Shown: one piece after another, positions 24,406 through 33,100 of the stretch
Numbering within the stretch: the stretch's first letter is position 1
Layout of the letters: every line of letters begins with the position of its first letter
Assembly (NCBI RefSeq): GCF_024703995.1
Contig: NZ_JAMXQV010000004.1
Location: 372,001-436,000, forward strand
From: Amycolatopsis iheyensis
GTDB taxonomy: Bacteria; Actinomycetota; Actinomycetes; Mycobacteriales; Pseudonocardiaceae
Direction of reading: 5' to 3'
Length of the DNA stretch: 64,000 nucleotides
The notes under the pieces: generated by a model
Told to the model about the DNA's origin: nothing
Database searches by the model: none
The model's input: the letters and a program-made list of their open reading frames with translations, nothing else
Made by a program: the position numbers and the translations under genes

Positions 24406-25152
24406 CTAAGCGGCCGAGCCCAGGTAAGGCCGCCAGAGCGGGTCGGCTTCCTTGGAGTGCGCCAGCAGCCGCCAGTGCGGGCCGTGCGGGGCTCGGGGGA
24501 CCACCCGCAGCTTCCAGCCGATCTCCGCGAGCATCCGGTCCGCTTTGCGGTGGTTGCACTTGGCGCAGCAGGCGACGCAGTTGGTCCAGCTGTGGGGCCC
24601 GCCCCGGCTGCGCGGGACGACGTGGTCGATCGTTTCCGCCCGCCCTCCGCAGTAGGCGCAGCGGTACCGGTCGCGGTGCATCAGCCCGGCTCGGGTGAGC
24701 GGCACCTTGGCCCGGTAGGGCACCCGCACGTACGTGCTGAGCCGGATCACCGAGGGCACGGGCAGCGACACCGTCGCGGCGTGCAGCTCGATGCCGCCGG
24801 GATCGCCGTGCACCACTTCGGCCTTGCCACACATCACCAGCACGACCGCGCGGCGCAACGGCAGCGCGGTCAGCGGCTCGAACGTGGCGTTGAGCAGGAG
24901 CACCCGGCGCCGGCCCCAGGCCGGGGCTGCCGGGTCCCGGCCTCTACTACGCTGACCGGGCGGGCGGGTAACTCCCCCTGGGCGGTTCCCCGGCCCGGCC
25001 GGGACGGCTCCGCCGGATGCGGAACCCCCCGGAAAGGCGCGCAGGACCACCTCTGGCGTCTCATCGGCCGTGGCTTGGCCGGAGACGCCGCGGGGGCTGG
25101 GTTGTCGGTCTGGCACTCGACCACCTCCAGGGGCGTAGGCATAGTCGACCAC
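24406..25152 (-). CDS. HNH endonuclease-domain protein
   Basis: The HNH core is clear: CAYCGGRAETIDHVVPRSRG followed by a Trp/Asn segment and CVACCAKCNHRKADRM, giving the paired Cys zinc ligands, the catalytic His of DHVVPRS, the central Asn and the final His. Upstream is VLLLNATFEPLTALPLRRAV, the standard start of the actinobacterial single-domain HNH family (M. tuberculosis Rv2469c type). The N-terminus is uncertain: the frame stays open to a GTG at 25152, giving 248 residues with a Gly/Pro-rich lead; a later internal start is possible. Its biological target is unknown. Confidence 0.8.
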   Translation of the reverse strand: MVDYAYAPGGGRVPDRQPSPRGVSGQATADETPEVVLRAFPGGSASGGAVPAGPGNRPGGVTRPPGQRSRGRDPAAPAWGRRRVLLLNATFEPLTALPLRRAVVLVMCGKAEVVHGDPGGIELHAATVSLPVPSVIRLSTYVRVPYRAKVPLTRAGLMHRDRYRCAYCGGRAETIDHVVPRSRGGPHSWTNCVACCAKCNHRKADRMLAEIGWKLRVVPRAPHGPHWRLLAHSKEADPLWRPYLGSAA

Positions 25153-25260
25153 AGAACAGGCCCCCAGCGCACGTGTGTTACATGACGTGTCACATCCGCG
25201 CGACCCAACATCCACTCGAAGTTGGCGAAACCGACCGGATCGGAAGGATGATCGAACCCC

Positions 25261-26241
25261 GTGCTCCCCTCGCTCACCGACACCCCGTGCATCAGGGACG
25301 CCAGCACCTGGTGTGCGCAGGTCTACAACGTCACGAAGAACGAGTGGTTGGCCGGCTCGGCGAACTGGCTGCTCACCAAGCCGCTCAAGATCCTGATGAT
25401 CATCGTGATCGCGTTCGTGATCCGGCTGCTGGTCAAGCGGCTGATCAACCGCGTCACGACGCTCCCCAGAGGCAGCGGCAAGCTCCCGGCGCTGCTGCGC
25501 CCCCTGCGTGAACGCGCCCCCGAGGTGCTCGGCTCGGCCGTGATCGAACGCCGCCGCCAGCGCGCGCAGACCATCGGCTCGGTGCTCAAGTCGATGTCGA
25601 CGTTCCTGATCTACGGCCTGGCGTTCATCCTCGTGCTGGGCGAACTGGGCATCAACCTGGGCCCGATCATCGCTTCGGCCGGCATCATCGGCGTCGCGAT
25701 CGGGTTCGGCGCGCAGAACCTCGTCAAGGACTTCCTGTCCGGCATCTTCATGATGGTCGAGGACCAGTACGGCGTCGGCGACATCGTCGACATCGGCGAG
25801 GCGACCGGCACCGTCGAGGCCGTCGGCCTGCGGATCACCACGCTGCGCGACCTCAAGGGCACCGTCTGGTACGTCCGCAACGGCGAGGTGCTGCGCGTCG
25901 GCAACTCGAGCCAGGGCTTCGCGGTCGCGGTCGTCGACGTCCCCCTCGGCTACACCGCCGACGTCGAGCGCGCGACCACCGTCCTCGGCGAAGCGGCCGC
26001 CACCGCGACCGAGAGCGAGACGCTCAAGGCGAACGTCCTGGAGCCGCCCGAGATGCTCGGTGTGGAAAGCGTCACCCCCGAGGGCATCCAGCTGCGCCTG
26101 ACCGTCAAGGTGCGCCCGGGCAAGCAGTGGGCGGTCCAGCGCGCGCTGCGGGCGCAGCTGCTCGCGGCGCTGGAAGAGGCCGGTTTCGACCCGCCGCTGG
26201 GGCGGCTGTTCCCCACTTCGACCGTGACGGTCGAGAAGTGA
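25261..26241 (+). CDS. MscS-family mechanosensitive channel
   Basis: 326 residues from the GTG at 25261. Three membrane helices (about 42-60, 112-130, 135-155) lead into the pore-helix pattern GPIIASAGIIGVAIGFGAQN and then LVKDFLSGIFMMVEDQYGVG, the standard MscS middle beta-domain motif. The C-terminal alpha/beta vestibule domain follows. It should open on membrane stretch to release solutes on osmotic downshock. It is an insertion into a block otherwise conserved with mycobacteria, divergent from the HNH gene and upstream of the globin gene. Confidence 0.93.
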   Translation: MLPSLTDTPCIRDASTWCAQVYNVTKNEWLAGSANWLLTKPLKILMIIVIAFVIRLLVKRLINRVTTLPRGSGKLPALLRPLRERAPEVLGSAVIERRRQRAQTIGSVLKSMSTFLIYGLAFILVLGELGINLGPIIASAGIIGVAIGFGAQNLVKDFLSGIFMMVEDQYGVGDIVDIGEATGTVEAVGLRITTLRDLKGTVWYVRNGEVLRVGNSSQGFAVAVVDVPLGYTADVERATTVLGEAAATATESETLKANVLEPPEMLGVESVTPEGIQLRLTVKVRPGKQWAVQRALRAQLLAALEEAGFDPPLGRLFPTSTVTVEK

Positions 26242-26367
26242 CCGGGGCGCGGCCCGGGACGTGAGACCGCTCACGGACCGGGCCGCGTCGTTACGCTGGG
26301 GAACGGGTCGGCGACCTTCGGCGCAGAGACGGGACCGGGCGTCGGGAACCCGCACCGGAAGGGCAAA

Positions 26368-26769
26368 ATGGAAGGCGTGTCTGCAGTGAGCGAACCGGCG
26401 AACCTCTACGAAGCGGTCGGCGGCGAACCGACGTTCCGCCGCATCGTCGGCCGGTTCTACGAAGAGGTCGCGCGCGACGAGATCCTCCGCCCGCTCTACC
26501 CGGAGGAGGACCTCGGCCCGGCCGAAGAGCGCTTCCGGCTGTTCCTCATGCAGTACTGGGGCGGCCCGCACACCTACTCCGACCAGCGCGGGCACCCGCG
26601 GCTGCGGATGCGGCACGCGCCGTTCAAGATCGGGCCGATCGAGCGCGACGCCTGGCTGCGCTGCATCCGGATCGCCGTCGACGAGGAGAACCTGGAAGAG
26701 CCGTACCGCGGTCAGCTCTGGGCGTACCTGGAGATGGCGGCGCACAGCATGATGAACAGCTTCGTATGA
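26368..26769 (+). CDS. glbO: Truncated hemoglobin, group II
   Basis: 133 residues. 2/2 globin features: [20 protein letters not shown] at the N-terminus, [20 protein letters not shown] with Tyr at CD1 in HTYSD, the heme-proximal His 83 (RHAPFKIG) and Trp 118 at G8 (GQLWAYLE), the mark of group II. It binds oxygen and may detoxify NO or peroxides. It overlaps the following alpha-glucosidase gene by four bases (ATGA), the same pairing as glbO-aglA in M. tuberculosis. Confidence 0.93.
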   Translation: MEGVSAVSEPANLYEAVGGEPTFRRIVGRFYEEVARDEILRPLYPEEDLGPAEERFRLFLMQYWGGPHTYSDQRGHPRLRMRHAPFKIGPIERDAWLRCIRIAVDEENLEEPYRGQLWAYLEMAAHSMMNSFV

Positions 26770-28316
26770 GACAGGACGCCTGGTGGCAGGACGCCGTCTT
26801 CTACCAGGTCTACGTGCGCTCGTTCGCCGATTCGGACGGTGACGGCGTCGGAGACCTGGAGGGCATCCACTCCAGGCTCGGTTACCTCGAGCTGCTGGGC
26901 GTGGACGCGCTGTGGCTGACGCCGTTCTACAAGTCCCCGATGGCCGACCACGGCTACGACATCGCCGACCCGCGCGACGTCGACCCGATGTTCGGCACCC
27001 TCGGCGACTTCGACGTCCTGCTGACCGAGGCGCACAAGCGCAACATCAAGGTCACCGTCGACGTCGTCCCGAACCACACCAGCAACCAGCACGCCTGGTT
27101 CAAGTCGGCGATGGCGGCCACGCCGGGCAGCCCCGAGCGCGACCGCTACATCTTCCGCGACGGCGTCGGCCCGAAGGGCGAGGACCCGCCGAACAACTGG
27201 GTCAGCGCGTTCGGCGGCCCGGCCTGGACCCGCGTGCCGGACGGGCAGTGGTACCTGCACCTGTTCGCCCCGCAGCAGCCGGACCTGAACTGGACCAACC
27301 CCGAGGTCGCCGCGGACCTGGAGCGCACGCTGCGGTTCTGGCTCGAACGCGGGGTCGACGGCTTCCGCATCGACGTCGCGCACGGCATGGCCAAGCCACC
27401 CGGCCTGCCGGACATGGACCCGCGCGCCGACGCGCTCGGGCCGAGCCACTACTACGACCCGCGCTGGGACCACGACGGCGTCCACGAGATCCACCAGATG
27501 ATCCGCAAGGTGCTCGACGAGTTCCCGGACGCGATGGCCGTCGGCGAGATCTGGGTGACCGACGAGGAACGCCTCTCGCGGTACCTGCGGCCCGACGAGC
27601 TGCACCTGGCGTTCAACTTCCGGCTGGTGCTGACCCACTTCGACGCCGACGCGATGCGCACGGCCATCGAGCGGTCCCTGGCCGTGCCGGCGCGCACCGG
27701 GGCGCCGGCGACGTGGACGCTGGGCAACCACGACGTCTGGCGGCAGGTCAGCCGCTACGGCGGCGGGGCCGTCGGCGTGCGGCGGGCGCGGGCGATGGCG
27801 CTGGTCGAGCTGGCGCTGCCCGGCGCGGTGTACCTGTACAACGGCGAAGAGCTGGGCCTGGCCAACGTGGACATCCCGGTCGCGGAGATGGCCGACCCGC
27901 GCGCGAAGACGAGCGGCGCCGAGTTCGGCCGGGACGTTTCGCGGGTGCCGCTGCCGTGGGAGGGCGACCTGCCGCCGTTCGGGTTCTCGCGCAACCCGCG
28001 CACGTGGCTGCCGATGCCGGCCGAGTGGGCCGGGTCGACGGTGGAGAAGCAGATCGAGGACGAGGACTCGACGCTTTCCCTGTACCGCCAGGCGATCGAG
28101 CTGCGCAAGACGCACGACGCGTTCGGCGGCGACGAGCTGGAGTGGTACGGCGCGCCGGCGGGCTGCTTCGCGTTCCGGCGCAAGGGCGGCGGGCTCGTGT
28201 GCGCGTTGAACACCTCCGCCTCGCCGATCGCGTTGCCGCCGGGTGAGGTGCTGTTGTCCAGCAGCCCGCTGGTCGACGGGAAGCTGCCGGCGGACGCGGC
28301 CGCCTGGCTGGTTTAG
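26766..28316 (+). CDS. GH13 alpha-glucosidase
   Basis: 516 residues. The GH13 regions are all present: [11 protein letters not shown] with nucleophile Asp 203 (DGFRIDVAH), III with acid/base Glu 261 (AVGEIWV) and IV with Asp 323 (LGNHDVW). The [20 protein letters not shown] start and GDLEGI segment place it with the oligo-1,6-glucosidase/alpha-glucosidase group. There is no signal peptide, so it acts in the cytoplasm on malto- or isomalto-oligosaccharides or trehalose-related sugars. It is translationally coupled to glbO and its stop overlaps that of the HTH protein gene on the other strand. Confidence 0.93.
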   Translation: MRQDAWWQDAVFYQVYVRSFADSDGDGVGDLEGIHSRLGYLELLGVDALWLTPFYKSPMADHGYDIADPRDVDPMFGTLGDFDVLLTEAHKRNIKVTVDVVPNHTSNQHAWFKSAMAATPGSPERDRYIFRDGVGPKGEDPPNNWVSAFGGPAWTRVPDGQWYLHLFAPQQPDLNWTNPEVAADLERTLRFWLERGVDGFRIDVAHGMAKPPGLPDMDPRADALGPSHYYDPRWDHDGVHEIHQMIRKVLDEFPDAMAVGEIWVTDEERLSRYLRPDELHLAFNFRLVLTHFDADAMRTAIERSLAVPARTGAPATWTLGNHDVWRQVSRYGGGAVGVRRARAMALVELALPGAVYLYNGEELGLANVDIPVAEMADPRAKTSGAEFGRDVSRVPLPWEGDLPPFGFSRNPRTWLPMPAEWAGSTVEKQIEDEDSTLSLYRQAIELRKTHDAFGGDELEWYGAPAGCFAFRRKGGGLVCALNTSASPIALPPGEVLLSSSPLVDGKLPADAAAWLV

Positions 28317-28762
28317 CTCGGCACCCAGCGGCCGGGCCGGACGACTTCGGCCGCCTCGGGTACGGCCCCGCGCGCGATCTGGTTGACGCGCTGGTGCGAA
28401 AGCCCGACCAGGTCGGCGATCGCGCGTTGCGGGAGCTGGCCGTTGAGCGTGGCGATCAGGCGGGCGCGGACCCCTTCCCGCCACCGCGCCACCTCTTCGG
28501 CGATCCGGTCCGCCTCCTGGTACTGCCGGACGAGGTCGGTCGCGTCCGCGTCGTCGAACTCGTAGCGCCACCGGAGGTAGAACCGCTCGGATGGGAGGCC
28601 GGTCAGGTTCGCGACGATCTTGCGCATGCCGGCGTCGACGTCGCCGAACTCCTTGAACGCACCGGTGACGCCGTCGAGGTCGTCGACGACCGCGGCGGTC
28701 CAGACGCCGGCTTCACGGGTCACGGTCACGGTGAACGCCGGGAACTTGATCAACTGGCTCAC
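28313..28762 (-). CDS. HicB-like domain fused to a helix-turn-helix
   Basis: 149 residues from the GTG at 28762. The N-terminal half (IKFPAFTVTVTREAGVWTAA, VVDDLDGVTGAFKEFGDVDA) has the strand pattern of HicB/UPF0150 antitoxins. The C-terminal part RAIADLVGLSHQRVNQIARG is a helix-turn-helix. No HicA-like toxin lies beside it. It may be an orphan antitoxin turned regulator, or a lookalike. It lies within the block conserved with M. tuberculosis, between the alpha-glucosidase and GDH genes. Confidence 0.7.
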   Translation of the reverse strand: MSQLIKFPAFTVTVTREAGVWTAAVVDDLDGVTGAFKEFGDVDAGMRKIVANLTGLPSERFYLRWRYEFDDADATDLVRQYQEADRIAEEVARWREGVRARLIATLNGQLPQRAIADLVGLSHQRVNQIARGAVPEAAEVVRPGRWVPS

Positions 28763-28805
28763 CTTCCGGGAAGGCGCGGACTGTAACCAATCGATCACGC
28801 GACTG

Positions 28806-29054
28806 TCAACCGCTCTGGTCACCCGAGCCGTCGTCGAACGCGCCACTGGCCAGCCAGGCCACGAGCGCCGCGGCCTGGAGGTAGGGCGCGGCTTGGGCGG
28901 CCGCCCGGCCCGCCGCTCGCGCGCGGCCCCACCTCTCAGGACGCTCGGCGCGCTCCGGCGCCTGCTCCCCCGGCGGACGCTCACGCCGCCACGGCGTCTC
29001 CTCGGCGCGCACGCCATCGAGGAACTCCGCGGTGGGATCGTCTTCCGGGGGCAT
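28806..29054 (-). CDS. Small hypothetical protein
   Basis: 82 residues. The ATG at 29054 is preceded by CCCTGGAGTC, a fair ribosome-binding site. It starts MPPEDDPTAEFLDGVRAEET, continues with Arg/Glu/Pro-rich sequence and ends with a mildly hydrophobic Ala-rich segment (AAAQAAPYLQAAALVAWLAS), perhaps a membrane-associated helix. No family is recognised, and it could be a chance frame. Confidence 0.45.
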   Translation of the reverse strand: MPPEDDPTAEFLDGVRAEETPWRRERPPGEQAPERAERPERWGRARAAGRAAAQAAPYLQAAALVAWLASGAFDDGSGDQSG

Positions 29055-29106
29055 GACTCCAGGGTGCCACCGCTCCGGGGGAACGGTGGCACCCGTAAGG
29101 AATCCG

Positions 29107-29742
29107 TCAGAACAGCAGCGGCAGCAGCGCGTGCCGGCGCCGCACGATCGCGCCGTAACGCGCGTCGAGGCGCAGCCACGAGTCCGTCGCCGACACGCGG
29201 ACGACGTCGCCGGTCAGGTCCGAATCCACGAACCCCATGCCGGACATCGCGAACAGGCAGCGCATCTGCACCTTGACCTCGGTCGCTTCGCCGGACACGG
29301 TCAGCACCGCCTGGTCCATCAGCGACGCGGGCGGGTTGCCGTGCGGGCCGGCGTTGTCCCTGGCCAGCGTCACGCCCCGGTCCGCGAGCTCCGCGACGAC
29401 CCGCGCCGGCAGCTCGTCGACCAGCGGCCAGCGGCCCGACGGCGGCAGCTCGCCGTGCCACAGCAGGTCGCGGGCCGGGCCCGGGTCCATCTTCGGGCCG
29501 CCCGCGACGGTCAGCGCCGCCAGCAGCTCGTTGCCGGACACCGTGACGTCGCCGGGGGTGACGTCGCCGGCCACCGCGCGCGTCGCGAAGCACTCGAACG
29601 GCGTCGCCGTCCAGGCCTCGACCACGCCGTCTCCGCGCTGCCGCAGCCGCACCGCCGTGGCGCCGTCCAGGCGGACCGCACGGGCGACGAACGCACCGAG
29701 GGTCTCCCGGTCCGCCGCGTCCGGCACGAACAACTCAGGCAT
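29107..29742 (-). CDS. Conserved actinobacterial hypothetical protein
   Basis: 211 residues. Soluble, with no signal or membrane segment. Its position just after the thioesterase and glutamate dehydrogenase genes, and its size, correspond to M. tuberculosis Rv2474c. Readable blocks: FVPDAADRETLGAFVARAVR, ARDLLWHGELPPSGRWPLVD, ATDSWLRLDARYGAIVRRRH. The function is unknown. Its start lies 8 bases inside the end of the thioesterase gene, so the three genes form one operon. Confidence 0.8.
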   Translation of the reverse strand: MPELFVPDAADRETLGAFVARAVRLDGATAVRLRQRGDGVVEAWTATPFECFATRAVAGDVTPGDVTVSGNELLAALTVAGGPKMDPGPARDLLWHGELPPSGRWPLVDELPARVVAELADRGVTLARDNAGPHGNPPASLMDQAVLTVSGEATEVKVQMRCLFAMSGMGFVDSDLTGDVVRVSATDSWLRLDARYGAIVRRRHALLPLLF

Positions 29743-30154
29743 CCGCGAACCCCTGCTTCAGAAACTCCGACTCGGGCGGGCTGAGCCTACGCGGCCGCAA
29801 CGCGACCGTGTCGTACGGCGCCAGCACCGTCTCCGCCGTGACCGCCACCGGGTCGTCCGCGGCCGGGCCGGTGTGGACGCGGTAGGCCAGCGTGAAGCTC
29901 GCCGCCCGCAGTTCCGTCAGGTCGATGTCCACCCGCAGCTGCTGCCCCGACACCACGATCGGCGCCTTGTAGGCCACCTCGAGCTTGACCACGACGATGC
30001 CCTTGGGCAGCTGGTCGAGCCCGGCTTCGACGGCGCCCTTGAACAGCAACGGGATCCGCGCCTCTTCGAGCAGCGTCACCATCTTCGCGTGGTTGATGTG
30101 GCCGTAGACGTCCATGTCCGTCCAGCGCGGACGGACCTGCGATACGTAGGTCAC
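29735..30154 (-). CDS. Acyl-CoA thioesterase, 4HBT hotdog family
   Basis: 139 residues from the GTG at 30154. The 4HBT signature is RPRWTDMDVYGHINHAKMVT, with Asp 13 in the catalytic position of the YbgC/4HBT type, followed by hotdog strands IVVVKLEVAYKAPIVVSGQQ and FTLAYRVHT. It hydrolyses acyl-CoA thioesters; the chain preference is not readable. Four-base overlap with the glutamate dehydrogenase gene upstream and eight-base overlap with the gene downstream. Confidence 0.88.
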   Translation of the reverse strand: MTYVSQVRPRWTDMDVYGHINHAKMVTLLEEARIPLLFKGAVEAGLDQLPKGIVVVKLEVAYKAPIVVSGQQLRVDIDLTELRAASFTLAYRVHTGPAADDPVAVTAETVLAPYDTVALRPRRLSPPESEFLKQGFADA

Positions 30155-33100
30155 CGCACCGTGCTCCGGATCTGCCGGGCCGCCACCGACAGCGTCGCGA
30201 GGTCGAGCCGGCCGGACTTGGTGATCTCGTCCAGCGCGACGCGGGCCCGCTGCAGCCGCGAAGCGTTCGTCGTCTCCCACTGCGCGATCTTGGCGTCGCC
30301 GGACGACCCGGGATCGCTGTGCCGCAACGCGTCCAGCGTGATCGCCCGCAGCGACCCGTAGACGTCGTCGCGCAGCGAAAGCCGGGCGAGGGCGTGCCAG
30401 CGGTTGCCGCGTTCGAGCGCGCTGATCTCGGTCAGCATCTTGTCGACGTCCAGGTGGTCCGACAGCGCGTAGTACAGCTCCGCGGTCTCGGCCGGGCTGT
30501 GCGTCGCGTCCACGCCGATCTGCTGCTCGGCGAGCTCGGCCACCTCGGTGACGTCGAGCAGGCCGTAGGTGTGCAGCAGCAGCGACACCCGGCGGGCCAG
30601 CCCTTCGGGCACGTTCGCGGCGATCAGCTCGTCGACGTGCTTCTGCACCGACTCCGCCTCGCGGCCGCGCAGCAGGTCGCCGATCTTCGGCACCAGGTCG
30701 CCGAGCACCCGCCCGAAGCGCTGGATCTCCGACAGCGGCGCCAGCGGCTGCGGCCGGTTCGTGAGGAACCAGCGTGCGGCCCGGTCGAGCAGCCGCCGCG
30801 TCTCCAGCACCATCGCGTCGGCGACGTCGGTGTGCACGACGTTGTCGAGCGCGTCGATCTCGGCCCACAGGGCGGGCAGGTCGAACACCCGCGTGACCAC
30901 CGCGTACGCGCGGACGGCGTCGGTCGCCGTCGCGCTCATCTCCTCCATCAGCCGGTAGACGAAGGAGATGCCACCGCCGTCGACCACCTCGTTGGCGATC
31001 ATCGTGGTGATGATCTGGCGGCGCAGCGGGTGCTCGCCGATCGCGTCGGCGAACCGCTCGCGCAGCGGCTTCGGGAAGTACTCGGACAGCCGGCCGGCGA
31101 AGACCTTCGAATCGGGCAGGTCGCTGGCCAGCAGCTCGTCCTTCAGCTCCAGCTTGACGTGCGCGAGCAGGGTCGCGAGCTCCGGTGAGGTGAGGCCCTT
31201 GCCCGCCTTCTCCAGCTCGCGGAACTCGCTGTTGCTCGGCAGCGCTTCGAGCTTGCGGTCGAAGGCGCCGGCGGCCACCAGCGCCTGGACCTGGCGCGCG
31301 TGCACCGACAGCATCGGCGCGGCGTGCGCCCGGCTGACACCGAGGACGGCGTTCTGCCGGTAGTTGTCGTCGAGCACGAGCGCGCCGACCTCGTCGGTCA
31401 TCTCCGCGAGCAGGTCGTTGCGCTGGGCCTCCTCGAGCTTCCCGGTGGTCACCAGGTGATCGAGCAGGATCTTGATGTTGACCTCGTGGTCGGAGCAGTC
31501 GACGCCGGCCGAGTTGTCGAGGGCGTCGGTGTTGATCTTGCCGCCGCCCCGCGCGAACTCGATCCGGCCCAGCTGGGTCAGGCCGAGGTTGCCGCCTTCG
31601 CCGAACACCTTGACGCGCAGCTGCTTGCCGTCGACGCGGATGGCGTCGTTGGCCTTGTCGCCGGCCGCGGCGTGCGTCTCGGACTCCGCCTTGACGTAGG
31701 TGCCGATGCCGCCGTTCCACAGCAGCTCGACCGGGGCCAGCAGGATCGCCTGGATCAGGTCCATCGGCGCCAGCGCCTGGACGTTCGCGTCGAGGCCGAG
31801 TGCTTCGCGCACCTGCGGGCTGATCGGGATCGACTTCGCCGAGCGTGGGTAGATCCCGCCGCCTTCGCTGATCAGCGACCGGTCGTAGTCGTCCCACGAG
31901 CTGCGCGGGAGGTCGAACAGCCGGCGGCGTTCGGCGAATGTTGCTGCGGCATCCGGGTTCGGGTCGAGGAACACGTGCATGTGGTTGAACGCGGCGACCA
32001 GCCGGATGTGCTCGGAGAGCAGCATGCCGTTGCCGAAGACGTCACCCATCATGTCGCCGATGCCGACGACGGTGAAGTCCTCGGTCTGGGTGTCCTTGCC
32101 CAGCTCGCGGAAGTGCCGCTTGACGCTCTCCCACGCACCCTTCGCCGTGATGCCCATGGCCTTGTGGTCGTAGCCGACCGAGCCGCCGGAGGCGAAGGCG
32201 TCGCCGAGCCAGAACCCGTACTTCGCCGACATTTCGTTGGCGATGTCGGAGAACTTCGCGGTGCCCTTGTCGGCCGCGACGACCAGGTACGAGTCGTCGG
32301 CGTCGTGCCGGACGACGCCCGGCGCGGGCACGGTCTTGCCCTCGATCCGGTTGTCGGTCAGGTCGAGCAGGCCGGAGATGAACATCCGGTAGCAGGCGAT
32401 GCCCTCGTTGAGCTGGGCGTCGCGGTCGATGCCCGCGTCGCCGGTCGGGACCGGCGGGCGCTTGACGACGAAGCCGCCCTTCGCGCCGACCGGCACGATC
32501 ACGGCGTTCTTCACCGCCTGCGCCTTGACCAGGCCGAGGATCTCGGTGCGGAAGTCCTCGCGCCGGTCCGACCAGCGCAGGCCACCGCGCGCGACCTCGC
32601 CGAAGCGCAGGTGCACGCCCTCGACGCGCGGCGAGTACACGAAGATCTCGAACCGCGGCCGCGGTTCGGGCAGGTTGGGCACGCCACTGGGGTCGAGCTT
32701 GATCGCCAGGTACGTCTTCGGGTTCCCGTCGGCGTCGGTGACGTGGTAGTTCGTCCGCAGCGTGGCGCGGATGACGGCCATCAGGCGACGCAGGATGCGG
32801 TCCTCGTCGAGGCTGGTGACCTCGTCGATCATCGCGTTCAGCTCGCTCGCCAGCGCCTCGGTGGCGGCTTCGCGGTCGGTGTCGCCCAGCTGCGGGTCGA
32901 AGCGGGCCTCGAACAGGCGCAGCAGCTTCGTCGCGACCTGGGTGTGGTTCAGCAGCGTGTTCTGGACGTACTCCTGGGAGAACGCGCTGCCGGCCTGGCG
33001 CAGGTACCGCGAGTACGCACGCAGCACGGCGGCCTGGCGCCAGGTGAGCCCGGCCCGCAGGACCAGCCCGTTGAGGCCGTCCACCTCGGCGTCGCCCCGC

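Noticed and set aside
24406..25152. HNH gene next to repeats as a homing endonuclease or defence system
   Set aside because: The HNH protein matches the common actinobacterial stand-alone family found at the same place in mycobacteria; there is no intron, intein or partner nuclease gene.
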